Shown: positions 8,137 to 16,497 of the stretch, piece by piece
How positions within the stretch are numbered: the first letter of the stretch is position 1
Layout: each line of letters begins with the position of its first letter
From: Candidatus Thermoplasmatota archaeon
GTDB lineage: Archaea; Thermoplasmatota; Thermoplasmata; RBG-16-68-12; JAGMCJ01
Length of the DNA stretch: 36,137 bases
Reading direction: 5' to 3'
Assembly: GCA_022848865.1 (NCBI GenBank)
Contig: JAJISE010000018.1
Coordinates: 1-36,137 of the forward strand
Notes under the pieces: model-generated
What the model was told of the DNA's origin: nothing
The model's database searches: none
The model's input: only the letters and a program-made list of their open reading frames with translations
Program-made: the position numbers and the translations under genes

Positions 8137-9189
8137 ATGAGGAAACGCACAGCGCTCTTTGTGATCGCCCTGCTGGCCGCCTCACAACTGATGGGAGTAT
8201 CACTGTCCAGAGCGGATGAGCTGGGCGAAGTCGATTTCGAGGGTCGCCTGCCGAGACCGCTGTATCGCGCGTCCGCCGTGTGGGACGGCCACGAGGCCTT
8301 CGTCTTTGGCGGCCGGAACGAGGCGCAGGTATTCGACGACGTCATCGCCTTTGACGCGTCCCACAACGTCGCCTTCGACGAGAGCGTATTGCCCTCCAAG
8401 ATGTCGAGCTCACCTTCGATCTGGGACGGGAGCCACGCTTTCGTCTTCGGCGGTATCGACGACATTGGCGTCAAGCTCGACCGGATAATAAGATACGATT
8501 CCCACGGCGGTACGGCGGAGGTCATGAGTGCAACGCTTCCCAACGGGAGAGTGGGCTCCTCTGCCGTGTGGGACGGAGACCACGCATTCATCTTCGGCGG
8601 GCATGACACGGAGTTCCTCAGCGAGATCGTCAGGTACGACACATCAACGGACACGATCACAGTCATGTCGTCCGGGCTTCCTAGCGGGATAGCGGGAACG
8701 TCCGCAATCTGGGACGGTTCCCATGTGTACATATTCGGTGGCAGAGACAACGCTTCCGCACTCGATCAGATCCTGAGATACGACCCGAGCACGGACACCA
8801 TCGAGAAGCTCGGAGAGACTCTGCCAGGCCCAAGGTTCCACGCTTCAGCCATCTGGGATGGCGAGAGCGCCTACATCTTCGGCGGGAGGAACATGGAGAC
8901 GACGCTGGACGAGATCGTGCGGTTCACCCCGTCGACTCAGAACGTGACGCTCCTCTCAGTCGGACTGCCAAGCCCCCGGGAGCTCACGTGCGCGATCTGG
9001 GACGGCGAGACTGCACACATCTTTGGCGGGATGAAAGCGTTCGTCGCGCTGGACGATATCCTGGGGTTCGACCCAACTGGCGGCGGACCTGCGGGAATGT
9101 GGGAGTCCCCGCTCCTTTATGTGCTCCTGGCGGTCGTGATCGTCTCCATGGCGACCGTTGTGGCCTGGCTGGCCAGAGAGCGCGACTGA
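8137..9189 (+). CDS. Secreted or membrane-anchored kelch-repeat beta-propeller protein
   Basis: 350 residues. I use the ATG at 8137, since a TATA-like GGTTTATCT at 8098-8106 puts transcription start near 8130 and makes the ATG at 8110 too early. The order is signal peptide (MRKRTALFVIALLAAS), then six kelch-type repeats of about 47 residues, each with a core like SAxWDGxxAxIFGG followed by LDxIxRYD. A C-terminal membrane helix (about residues 324-345) ends in ARERD. Six repeats make a closed six-bladed propeller displayed outside the cell. Propellers of this type usually bind proteins or glycans; no catalytic residues are evident. The two membrane genes downstream may share its transcript. 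Confidence 0.9.
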   Translation: MRKRTALFVIALLAASQLMGVSLSRADELGEVDFEGRLPRPLYRASAVWDGHEAFVFGGRNEAQVFDDVIAFDASHNVAFDESVLPSKMSSSPSIWDGSHAFVFGGIDDIGVKLDRIIRYDSHGGTAEVMSATLPNGRVGSSAVWDGDHAFIFGGHDTEFLSEIVRYDTSTDTITVMSSGLPSGIAGTSAIWDGSHVYIFGGRDNASALDQILRYDPSTDTIEKLGETLPGPRFHASAIWDGESAYIFGGRNMETTLDEIVRFTPSTQNVTLLSVGLPSPRELTCAIWDGETAHIFGGMKAFVALDDILGFDPTGGGPAGMWESPLLYVLLAVVIVSMATVVAWLARERD

Positions 9190-9238
9190 GCTCAGGGAGG
9201 CACCATGGTCAGGAGCTCCAATTCCGGAGGGATGTGAG

Positions 9239-9622
9239 ATGGCCGAAGAGATGTATGACGAGCACGGAAGGGTGAAGACCGAGCGGGAGTTGGCCCCGCC
9301 GGCCGAACGCAGGTATGGCAAGTGGATGGCGATCGTCGCCGGAGTCCTGATTCTCGTACCATCCATTCTGGTCATGATCATCAGCATATCTTTCTTGGTC
9401 TTCGGCGCCTCCGACATCACCGGTTTTGGCTTCTACGCGTTCGTGCTCGGTTGGTGGGTCCTCTTCTTCGGGATCGGGGGAATGGCTGGCGCAATATGCG
9501 CGCTGATGCGAACGCGCGGTCTGTTGGCGGTCACGGGCGCTGTCCTCATGATGCTCGTGATGCCCTATTTCGGCGCCCCTGCACTCCTGCTACTCTATTT
9601 CGCGAGGGACGAGTTCTCGTAG
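9239..9622 (+). CDS. Small three-to-four-helix membrane protein
   Basis: 127 residues from the ATG at 9239, with GGAGGG about 7 bases upstream. A hydrophilic N-terminus (MAEEMYDEHGRVKTERELAP) is followed by hydrophobic segments near residues 30-55, 60-85 and 90-120. It starts 49 bases after the kelch gene and ends 24 bases before the next small membrane gene, so the three are likely cotranscribed. I do not recognise the family and see no catalytic motif. Confidence 0.75.
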   Translation: MAEEMYDEHGRVKTERELAPPAERRYGKWMAIVAGVLILVPSILVMIISISFLVFGASDITGFGFYAFVLGWWVLFFGIGGMAGAICALMRTRGLLAVTGAVLMMLVMPYFGAPALLLLYFARDEFS

Positions 9623-9646
9623 ATCCTTGACGGGAGGCAAGTCGGA

Positions 9647-9955
9647 ATGGAGATGGAGGAACTGCTGACCGATGCGGGATTCGCGCTGGTGATATCAGGT
9701 CTGCTTGCGGCGACCTTCACGTTCGCGTACGTCGGCAACTGCGGGGAAGCAGCCTACCGCGAACTCCACGGCGAGGATTGCGGTCTCTACCCGCCCATGT
9801 TCTACGGCGGTGTCATCGTTGGCGCCGTCGGATTCCTCATGGTCGGTGCTGGCGTCCTGGGCGCGAGGAGGTCCAAGGATCCGCCGCCCGAGGAAGAGAA
9901 CTGGACCAGTGGATTTGGGCCCGCTCATGCAAAGGAATCGAAGTCGAAGAAGTAG
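9647..9955 (+). CDS. Small two-helix membrane protein
   Basis: 102 residues. The ATG at 9647 follows GGGAGG by about 10 bases. There are two hydrophobic segments (about residues 10-30 and 50-72) with two cysteines between them (GNCGEAAYRELHGEDCGLY), which could form a disulfide on the outer side. The tail is charged and lysine-rich (ESKSKK). It is the last gene of the kelch group and converges on the zinc-ribbon gene at 9984. The family is not recognised. Confidence 0.7.
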   Translation: MEMEELLTDAGFALVISGLLAATFTFAYVGNCGEAAYRELHGEDCGLYPPMFYGGVIVGAVGFLMVGAGVLGARRSKDPPPEEENWTSGFGPAHAKESKSKK

Positions 9956-9983
9956 TCCAAGCTGAGTTGGCCAGACGCTTCCG

Positions 9984-10526
9984 TCAGTCTTCTCCATTCC
10001 TCTTCCTGGCATCCGAGAAGACATGTCTGCAGTCCCGGCAGATGCCTGAACCGTCGGGATAGACCGCGAGGTTCCCCGAGCCGCACTCCTCGCAGGTCAG
10101 TCCAGAGATCTCTTCCGTTCTAAGCGTCTCCACTCTGGGGATTCTCCTCCTCAGGTTCCATCGGGGTTCCAGTCGGTGCTCTCCAAGGATGTAGAAGATG
10201 GCAACGTGGATGATTATCATTGGCACCAGCAGGGCCCAGGACAGAGAATTGGCAAAGAAGATCATCGCACCAACCAGAAGGATGATGACAAGGACCATGA
10301 ATATCTTCGCACCGAAGTACGCCCAAGAACGTCTCTTGATTAGGCCAACTCCAAGGATGATGTACCCAAGGCACCCGAGTATGGGTAGCCAGAGGACCAG
10401 ACACATGAACGGGACGATTGGGAGCATAACGATTAAGGGGGTGATCAGCAGAAGGCCCCATACTACGAGAAACGCTCCGACCAGAGTCGTGACTGGTAAT
10501 TTCACCTCTTCCGCGACATCCCTCAC
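9984..10526 (-). CDS. Multi-helix membrane protein with C-terminal zinc ribbon
   Basis: 180 residues. The start is GTG at 10526; no in-frame ATG lies nearby, and a TATA-like CACTTAAGCG about 25 bases upstream suggests a leaderless message. About four membrane helices fill residues 10-120. A cytoplasmic tail then carries a zinc ribbon of the CEECGSGNLAVY...CRDC form (two CxxC pairs about 17 residues apart). The function is unknown; small membrane zinc-ribbon proteins like this are common in Thermoplasmatota. It ends 28 bases from the convergent gene at 9955. Confidence 0.8.
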   Translation of the reverse strand: MRDVAEEVKLPVTTLVGAFLVVWGLLLITPLIVMLPIVPFMCLVLWLPILGCLGYIILGVGLIKRRSWAYFGAKIFMVLVIILLVGAMIFFANSLSWALLVPMIIIHVAIFYILGEHRLEPRWNLRRRIPRVETLRTEEISGLTCEECGSGNLAVYPDGSGICRDCRHVFSDARKRNGED

Positions 10527-10701
10527 CTCTGCATCATCGTGCTGCGGCGCTTAAGTGTTTTGGGGAGGACCATGCAGCGGAGAGACATTCGATTCCCATT
10601 CAGCAGTCTGATACCGTAGCGAGAGGGTCGACCAAGGGATTGGGGGCTCTCACGTACAGTTTGATATAACGAAGTTAATCTCCAGCCTGGAGGCAACATC
10701 A

Positions 10702-11040
10702 TTGGTATACTGTGCAAAGTGCGGTCAGCAAAATGCGGATGGTGCCCAGTTCTGTAGCAACTGCGCCGCTCCCTTCGGAGCCGACAGAAGAGGCAGGGAG
10801 AAGGAGTGCGAGAGGGACTGCGAGGATGAATGCCACGGGGGCCCTCCTCGTGGCGGTTCGATCATCTGGGGAGTGATAATCGCCCTCATCGGTCTGTTCA
10901 TCGTGATTGAGCTCGGCCTGAAGAACGTCGAAGGAATGCCGGATTGGATAGCGAACTTCCAGCTCTGGTGGATCATACCAGTCCTCATCGGCATTGCCAT
11001 AATCATCGCCGGCATCAGGATGATGGTCAAGAAGGCCTAG
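10702..11040 (+). CDS. Zinc-ribbon two-helix membrane protein
   Basis: 112 residues. The start is TTG at 10702, supported by GGAGG at 10689-10693. The N-terminus is a zinc-ribbon (YCAKCGQQNADGAQFCSNC, two CxxC pairs), followed by a charged Cys-containing linker (CERDCEDECHGG) and two hydrophobic segments at about residues 52-72 and 88-108. This layout, a zinc ribbon then membrane helices, is widespread in archaea, and its role is unknown. The linker adds three more cysteines and a histidine that could bind a second metal ion. It converges on the gene ending at 11043, with 2 bases between stops. Confidence 0.8.
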   Translation: MVYCAKCGQQNADGAQFCSNCAAPFGADRRGREKECERDCEDECHGGPPRGGSIIWGVIIALIGLFIVIELGLKNVEGMPDWIANFQLWWIIPVLIGIAIIIAGIRMMVKKA

Positions 11041-11042
11041 GC

Positions 11043-11744
11043 TCAGTAGGCCTTGCAGACCTCACTGCAGTTCTCGCAGATCTTCGCGTGACGCCAGTTG
11101 GAGAGATGGATTCTCGCATCCAGCCAGAGAAATGACACGACTATTGCGAGCAGTGCAGAGGTTGCATCACCCGTCGAGTGAAAGACGCCGGTCACGACGA
11201 AGAAGAAGCCGATTACCAGAAGGCCATTGAATGCCGCGTGCAAGAGGGCGTTTCTCCTCGGGAGTGCTATCTCCCCGAATGCCACGACGATGAGGATTAA
11301 CCCAAGCAGCACGAACAAGCCAGGGATCCCTGGTGACATCCTGGCGGGTATGATGACGAAGATACTCATCAGGATGATGGCCATCACGCTACCACTGGCC
11401 AGACCCGTGCAGCCCGCGCACCGAGCTCCCTTGTCGGTTGTGATGACGTGGCTCGCGAACCCTTCACAGTCCGGGTGGTGACCGCGACGTCCTCTGGTTT
11501 CCGCCCGACCGTGGCCCTCGCTCGATCCGTTTCCTCTGCCGACAGCCCTACCGATCCATCCTGGTCTGAGAGCCAGTGAGATTCCGAGCAAGCAGCTCCC
11601 GATGAACGCCCCGCCCGCGATCAGCCTGTCCAAGATATCCAGGTTCTCTGCTTCCGAGGAGACGAAGAGCGTCATTGCCATGACAATGCACGCACCTATG
11701 ACCGAGACGACCAAGTAGTATGCCAACTCGCCCTTTCGGCTCAA
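11043..11744 (-). CDS. Six-helix membrane protein with HHPDC...CAGC motif
   Basis: 233 residues and about six membrane helices. A loop between helices 2 and 3 holds HHPDCEGF...CAGCTGL, the metal- or redox-capable signature of an uncharacterised archaeal membrane family; the C-terminus adds CENCSEVC. The ATG at 11744 overlaps the stop of the radical SAM gene in an ATGA, so the two are translationally coupled. Coupling suggests that the membrane protein handles the enzyme's product or its metal cofactor, but this is inference. The reaction and substrate are unknown. Confidence 0.8.
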   Translation of the reverse strand: MSRKGELAYYLVVSVIGACIVMAMTLFVSSEAENLDILDRLIAGGAFIGSCLLGISLALRPGWIGRAVGRGNGSSEGHGRAETRGRRGHHPDCEGFASHVITTDKGARCAGCTGLASGSVMAIILMSIFVIIPARMSPGIPGLFVLLGLILIVVAFGEIALPRRNALLHAAFNGLLVIGFFFVVTGVFHSTGDATSALLAIVVSFLWLDARIHLSNWRHAKICENCSEVCKAY

Positions 11745-13168
11745 ATCAGACGCCTCAGGTTCCTCAGCACGCTCTTGCCCGCCATGTGGCGGTAGGCTCT
11801 TCTCTTGGTCCTGTTCTTCGAAAACAACCCCGCTATGTTACGCGGGAGGGACCCGTAGAAGGCCCTGTAGCATCCATAAAGCTCCTGCTGCACCTCGTCA
11901 CGCGAGAGCGACTCGGTCGGCATGATAGCGTGAACCATGTCGTAGTGCGCGTAGTTGGAATCCTCGATCCACCCGTTTCGCAAGGCGGTCTCATGGACTT
12001 CCGTTCCGGGATATGGCGTGAGGACGGTGTATATCGCCAGGTGAGTGTCCAGCTCGAGAGAGAACCTCCGCAGTTGCTTTATCGACTCCGCCGTGTCCCT
12101 CCTCGAGCCCATGACCAGCATGGACTGCGTGAAGACGTCGTTGTCGTTGAGGATCTTCACCGCGCGGGCCGCATCGCCAACTCGCAGCCCCTTCTTGAAA
12201 TCCTTCAGGATCTCGGGAGAGTTGCTCTCGACACCGATGAGGATCCAGCTGTTCCCCACCTCCCGCAGTTTCGCCACCAGATCGGGGTTGTTGGCGATGT
12301 CGTCCGTCCTCGCTTGGAAGAACCAGGCGATGTCGTCGGTGAAATCCCGTTGGCGCAGCTCCCGCCAAAGCTCCTCTCCCCGACTCCTGTAATCGAAGTT
12401 GTCATCCGTCAGCCAAAGGAACTTCCCGCCGAATCGCTGATGGAAATGCTCCATCTCATCCGCTATCCGTTTGGGCGATTTCGTCCTCCACACGCCGTTC
12501 CAGTGCCTCCACTGCGTGCAGAAAGAGCATCTATGCTTGCAGCCCCGCGAGCCTTCCAGGATCATGTACCTGGTGCTCTTGCCCGCCATCATGGTGAAAT
12601 GATACTTCCCGATGTTCTTCTCGACGAGATGATACGCGGGGAATGGCAGGGTGTCGAGATTCTCGACCAGCGGGCGCTGCGGTGTGTGAACGACTCCGCC
12701 GTTGTTCCTGAACGAGAGCCCTTCGATCCCCCCGACGTCCTGTCCATCTCTCAGGGCTCTGATAAGCTCTACGAGCGTCACTTCCCCCTCTCCCCTGACG
12801 ATGTAGTCGATCTCGGGGAAGTCGTTGAGGGAATCCTCCGTCGTGAATGAGAAATGCTGACCGCCCAGGACCGTGACTATATCCGAGCTCACCCTCTTCG
12901 CCGCTTCCGCGACCTTTGCACAGGCATATGCATTGGCCGTGAATCCCGAGGCGGCAACGACGTGTGGAGCGAACGGTTCGATGCGCTCCTCGACATCCTT
13001 CCAGCCCTTCCTCTCGGCCTGGCAGTCAAGGACCTCGATCTCGACGTCGGGCAGTTCCCTCTCCAGGTACGCTGCGAGCACGAGCAGTCCCGTGGGCGGG
13101 GGAAGATACTCGCCCATGAGAAACCAGTAGTCCTTGGGCGGCTCGACGAACAGGATCTTCGTGGACAT
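11741..13168 (-). CDS. B12-binding radical SAM enzyme
   Basis: 475 residues from the ATG at 13168, chosen over 13201 because GGGAGA directly precedes it and the TATA box at 13206-13212 adjoins the longer start. Residues 1-140 form a cobalamin-binding-like Rossmann domain (PPTGLLVLAAYLE, VLGGQHFSF, IDYIVRGEGE). The radical SAM core begins near residue 200 with the 4Fe-4S cluster motif GCKHRCSFC (Cx3Cx2C), followed by WLTDDNF and the GVES segment. This architecture is that of the BchE/methyltransferase class that alters lipids, tetrapyrroles or natural products; the substrate cannot be told. The C-terminus is a basic tail. It is the first gene of a two-gene operon, with an 11-bp repeat array upstream. 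Confidence 0.92.
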   Translation of the reverse strand: MSTKILFVEPPKDYWFLMGEYLPPPTGLLVLAAYLERELPDVEIEVLDCQAERKGWKDVEERIEPFAPHVVAASGFTANAYACAKVAEAAKRVSSDIVTVLGGQHFSFTTEDSLNDFPEIDYIVRGEGEVTLVELIRALRDGQDVGGIEGLSFRNNGGVVHTPQRPLVENLDTLPFPAYHLVEKNIGKYHFTMMAGKSTRYMILEGSRGCKHRCSFCTQWRHWNGVWRTKSPKRIADEMEHFHQRFGGKFLWLTDDNFDYRSRGEELWRELRQRDFTDDIAWFFQARTDDIANNPDLVAKLREVGNSWILIGVESNSPEILKDFKKGLRVGDAARAVKILNDNDVFTQSMLVMGSRRDTAESIKQLRRFSLELDTHLAIYTVLTPYPGTEVHETALRNGWIEDSNYAHYDMVHAIMPTESLSRDEVQQELYGCYRAFYGSLPRNIAGLFSKNRTKRRAYRHMAGKSVLRNLRRLI

Positions 13169-13205
13169 TCTCTCCCGCTCCTTGACCCGAAACGGTGCCA
13201 TCCCC

Positions 13206-13212
13206 TATATAT
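13206..13212 (-). promoter_or_regulatory. TATA box of the radical SAM operon
   Basis: The minus strand reads CGATATATAG, 38 bases before the ATG at 13168. It lies about 55 bases downstream (in transcription direction) of the 11-bp repeat array. Confidence 0.6.
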
Positions 13213-13265
13213 CGATAACCCAGCGGCTCCTAGCTCCCCGCCCGCATCCCTTCGTAAAGCTATGC

Positions 13266-13364
13266 CTCCGTTCTTTCTCCGTTCTTTCTCCTATGTCTCA
13301 CTAGAGATCCTCCGCTTCTCCTCCGTAACTCCTCCGTACCCACTCCGTTTCAACTCTGCATAGG
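13266..13364. repeat. Degenerate 11-bp tandem array (CTCCGT core)
   Basis: On the plus strand, CTCCG occurs at 13266, 13277, 13310, 13321, 13332 and 13343, all in the same 11-base register. The in-between positions 13288 and 13354 carry CTCCT and CTCTG; 13299 is degraded (CACTA). This makes nine units, the first two identical (CTCCGTTCTTT). It lies between the NosD-like gene and the radical SAM promoter. The 11-bp spacing puts each core about one DNA turn apart. The function is unknown. Confidence 0.6.
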
Positions 13365-13403
13365 AGGCTTCGAGAAATCGCACTCGAGCGGTCGCAACAT
13401 CTG

Positions 13404-16331
13404 CTAGTCGATTCGTCGCCCTTTGGCCTGCTCTTCCTCTGTCTCCCGAGACGTGGTTGGCTTCTTGGGCTTCGTCTTCTCTCTGAGATAGAGCAACAGG
13501 AGGACCGCCGTGACGACAACCAGAATTAGCAGCCCCCAGAACCATACCTGGTCATGCAAAGGGGTTTCCGGAGGGCGTTCCTCAGCATTGCTGATGGTGA
13601 AAGTCACGGTTGCGAGAGCCGAGTAGTCGGTGCCGTCGAATGACCGAGCGTAGACGGTGTGTTGTCCGTTCGAGAAGACCGTCGTGTCCAGATCGTAGCT
13701 CCACGATGTCGTTCCGATTGCCTCTATCCATCCGCCACCGCCAATTCTGACCTCGACGAACTCGATAGTCCCGTCAGAGTCTGTCGCGGCCCCAATGACC
13801 GCGTGCCTGTCCGAGACGGTCTCGCCCGTTGAAGGGCTGATGAAGGCGCACGAGGGCATCTGGTTCTGATGGGAGGCCGAAGGTCTGGCACTCACCTCGG
13901 ATGAGATCTCCCCTTCACCGACAACGTTGGACGCCGTCACCTGATAGTAGTATGTCAAACCATTGGTCAGGCCAACGTCTTCGTACGTGAGGATGTTCCC
14001 CGGCGTAGTCAGGTATGTCTCGTTGCCACTGGAGGTTCCTCTGTAGACGCTGTAGTGCGTGACCGGAGAGCCACCATCATCGATCGGGGGAATCCAAGTG
14101 AGCGTGACCAGACTGTTCCCCGCCGAGACCCCAAGTCCGATCGGAGGACCGGGCACCGCCATCGGCACCGCGCTCACAGAGTCCGACTTCGAGCCCTCTC
14201 CGATGGCGTTCTTTGCTGAGATCCTGTAGGAGTATGTCTGACCATTCGTCAGGCCCGTCTCGGTGAATGTTAGAACGTTCCCGATTTCGACGAGGAACGT
14301 CTCGCCCCCGGAGAAGGGCCCCTTGTAGACTGCATAGTTGGTGATGGGAGAACCGCCGTTGTCCGTCGGAGCGTCCCACGTCAACGTCAGCCGGCGGTCG
14401 CCCGCGGAAGCCGTGAGCCGCGTCGGCACACTCGGAACGGTCAAGACTGCTGCCGGTGTCGCACTGACCTCCTCGGACATGGCACCCTCGCCGACCTCGT
14501 TGATCGCGGATACCGTGTAGTGGTAAGTCACTCCATTGGTCAGTCCTATGTCGACGTATTGCTGGACGTACCCGACCTCGGCGAGAAGCGACCCGACTCC
14601 GGGTGTTATACCTCTGTATATGTTGAAGTTCGTGACCTGAGACCCGCCATCCTCAGAGGGCGGCATCCAGGTGAGGGTGATCAGCCTGCTTTCCGCCATG
14701 GCAGCGAGACCCAGAGGCGGGCCGGGCACCGTCGCCGGAGTCGCGTAGACATCCTCGGTCTCCAACCCCTCGCCCACCTGATTCCTGGCGGAGATCCAGT
14801 AGCTATGCGTCTGGCCGTTCGTCAGGTTTTCATCGGTGTACGTGAGCACATTCCCTATCTGAACTAGAAAGGCCTGGTTATCATAGTCTATCCGCCGGTA
14901 CACGCGGTAGTTGAGAATCGGTGAGCCGCCGTCGTAGGCAGGGGGATCCCAGGTGAGGGTGACTTGGCCGTCTGCTGGTGTTGCCTCGAGATTCTGCGGC
15001 TGGGAGGGCGGGGATAGAGGAACCACGTTGGGGTTCACCTTCGGATAGTGGTCGACGCTGCTCCCGACAGGGATATAGTACAATGAGTCGCCTATTCCGT
15101 CGCTGCCGGGCAGGTTCTGGTCGAATCCGCTGAATTGATCCGTCCCCACATAGTCGCTCCAGTAGTTGCCACCCGAGGGGTATCCGTCATCCCACTGGTT
15201 CGCGCCATCGTCGTACGCTTGATCTCGGTTCCCTACTATGTTGTTGTGGTACATCCGATTGCTGTCAGAAAGGTAGAGATCCAATCCCCTGTAGCGGTTC
15301 GAAGAGATGCTGTTGCCGAATATCGTGTTGTTTCCCGAGGAACGAAGGCTAATGCCATCGCCATCATTGGAGGATATGCTGTTCTGATCCATCGTGTTGC
15401 TGCTGGAGGATTCGAGATAGATGCCATAATAACCGTTCAGCGACACCTGGTTGCCACTCATTGTGTTCCCACTCGACAACTTGAGGTATATGCCGTACTC
15501 ATTGCTGGACACCTTGTTTCCAATGAGAACGTTACTTGCGGATTCCTCGAGACGTATGCCGGTCCTGTAGTTTGACGAGGCCGTGTTCCCCTCGATCCGG
15601 TTGCTGCTAGAGGACACGAGCCAAATCCCGGAGCCCCATGATGGACTGCGGTCATAGTAGTTGCTCCAAGCTGTGTTTCCGACTATGTCATTGCTGCTGG
15701 ACGAATCCAAGTAGATGCCCCACTGGTTGCTGGACACGAAGTTGTTCTCGATGGTGTTCCCCACCGACGAGTCCATGTAGATTCCAGAACGTTCGTTCGA
15801 GGACACGACGTTGTTCGCAACGTGAGCATTACCCGAGGTGGAGAGTTCGATGCCATTATAGCCGTTCGAGGAGATGATGTTGTCAACAATCACTGTTCCA
15901 TCCGTGTCAAACACGTCGATGCCCCTGTAGCCATTGGAGATGATGTTCGAAGAGACGACGCAGTTGTCGACGGCCCCGATTCTGATACCGGGATAACCGT
16001 TGGTGATGGTGAATCCAGATACGGTCGCGGAGTTGGCAGCGAATAGGATTCCTTCCGGCCCATTATGGCCGTCGATTATGGTCGTTTCCCTGCTCTCCCC
16101 ATTGAGGAAGACCGACTTGGTTACGACTATGTTCTCCCGGTAGATCCCACCATAGACGTAGACGGTGTCGCCTGGATTGGCCGCGTTCACAGCCGTCTGT
16201 ATTGTCGTGTAGTTCCCGGGGCCCGCCCCGCCCACATAGCGCGTTACCGCACTCACGCTCTCTGGTAGCACAGTCACTATCGCGAATACCGATGTGAGTA
16301 CCAGAAGAGACACTAAGATTGACCTCTTCAT
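13404..16331 (-). CDS. NosD-like right-handed beta-helix surface protein with four FN3 domains
   Basis: 975 residues from the ATG at 16331, preceded by GGGGAGG; a TTG at 16355 is less likely. The signal peptide (KRSILVSLLVLTSVFAIV) is followed by a beta-helix region (about 30-430) with many NxIxxNxxxGIxLxxSSxN coils of the NosD/CASH type, closing with GNYWSDY and DGIGDSLYYIP. Four fibronectin type III domains of about 95 residues follow (about 440-820; each has LTWxPPxxDGGS and GLTNGxTYxY), then an Ig-like domain, one membrane helix near the C-terminus and a basic tail. It is predicted to be anchored in the membrane facing outward. Beta-helix domains of this class usually bind or cut polysaccharide, but catalytic residues cannot be assigned here. 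Confidence 0.93.
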   Translation of the reverse strand: MKRSILVSLLVLTSVFAIVTVLPESVSAVTRYVGGAGPGNYTTIQTAVNAANPGDTVYVYGGIYRENIVVTKSVFLNGESRETTIIDGHNGPEGILFAANSATVSGFTITNGYPGIRIGAVDNCVVSSNIISNGYRGIDVFDTDGTVIVDNIISSNGYNGIELSTSGNAHVANNVVSSNERSGIYMDSSVGNTIENNFVSSNQWGIYLDSSSSNDIVGNTAWSNYYDRSPSWGSGIWLVSSSSNRIEGNTASSNYRTGIRLEESASNVLIGNKVSSNEYGIYLKLSSGNTMSGNQVSLNGYYGIYLESSSSNTMDQNSISSNDGDGISLRSSGNNTIFGNSISSNRYRGLDLYLSDSNRMYHNNIVGNRDQAYDDGANQWDDGYPSGGNYWSDYVGTDQFSGFDQNLPGSDGIGDSLYYIPVGSSVDHYPKVNPNVVPLSPPSQPQNLEATPADGQVTLTWDPPAYDGGSPILNYRVYRRIDYDNQAFLVQIGNVLTYTDENLTNGQTHSYWISARNQVGEGLETEDVYATPATVPGPPLGLAAMAESRLITLTWMPPSEDGGSQVTNFNIYRGITPGVGSLLAEVGYVQQYVDIGLTNGVTYHYTVSAINEVGEGAMSEEVSATPAAVLTVPSVPTRLTASAGDRRLTLTWDAPTDNGGSPITNYAVYKGPFSGGETFLVEIGNVLTFTETGLTNGQTYSYRISAKNAIGEGSKSDSVSAVPMAVPGPPIGLGVSAGNSLVTLTWIPPIDDGGSPVTHYSVYRGTSSGNETYLTTPGNILTYEDVGLTNGLTYYYQVTASNVVGEGEISSEVSARPSASHQNQMPSCAFISPSTGETVSDRHAVIGAATDSDGTIEFVEVRIGGGGWIEAIGTTSWSYDLDTTVFSNGQHTVYARSFDGTDYSALATVTFTISNAEERPPETPLHDQVWFWGLLILVVVTAVLLLLYLREKTKPKKPTTSRETEEEQAKGRRID
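13870..15020 (-). repeat. Four tandem fibronectin type III domains (coding repeat)
   Basis: There are four units of about 285 bases within the NosD-like gene, recognised from recurring LTW, DGGS, VYR, GLTNG and EVSATP segments. Units 2-4 share the hinge words VPGPPxGL or VPSVPxRL. They have diverged in DNA, so recent duplication is unlikely. Confidence 0.75.
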
Positions 16332-16367
16332 ATCCTCCCCAACCGATGTTGACAAGCTGAGTTCGGG

Positions 16368-16376
16368 CTTATAATC
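16368..16376 (-). promoter_or_regulatory. TATA box of the NosD-like gene
   Basis: The minus strand reads GATTATAAG, 37 bases before the ATG at 16331. The region from here to the tRNA at 16498 shows no gene. Confidence 0.5.
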
Positions 16377-16497
16377 TTTGCGTTTGGGCTCTGGTTGCGA
16401 CCGTTCGAGTCGATTCCAATGCCACTAGTGGACTCGCGAATGAGCGGGCGGGAGATGACAGACCGCGGAAGCATCACCTTGCCGCGCCAGCAAAGAG

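Noticed and set aside
11720-12850. 376-codon plus-strand frame opposite the radical SAM gene
   Set aside because: It is a shadow of the high-GC coding frame on the minus strand; its sequence is low in recognisable motifs and rich in R, P and V, while the minus strand has clear radical SAM motifs.
15236-15900. Repetitive DNA resembling a CRISPR or satellite within the NosD-like gene
   Set aside because: The repetition is codon-level from beta-helix coils (SSSN, NTISSN) and FN3 domains; there are no identical repeats with unique spacers.
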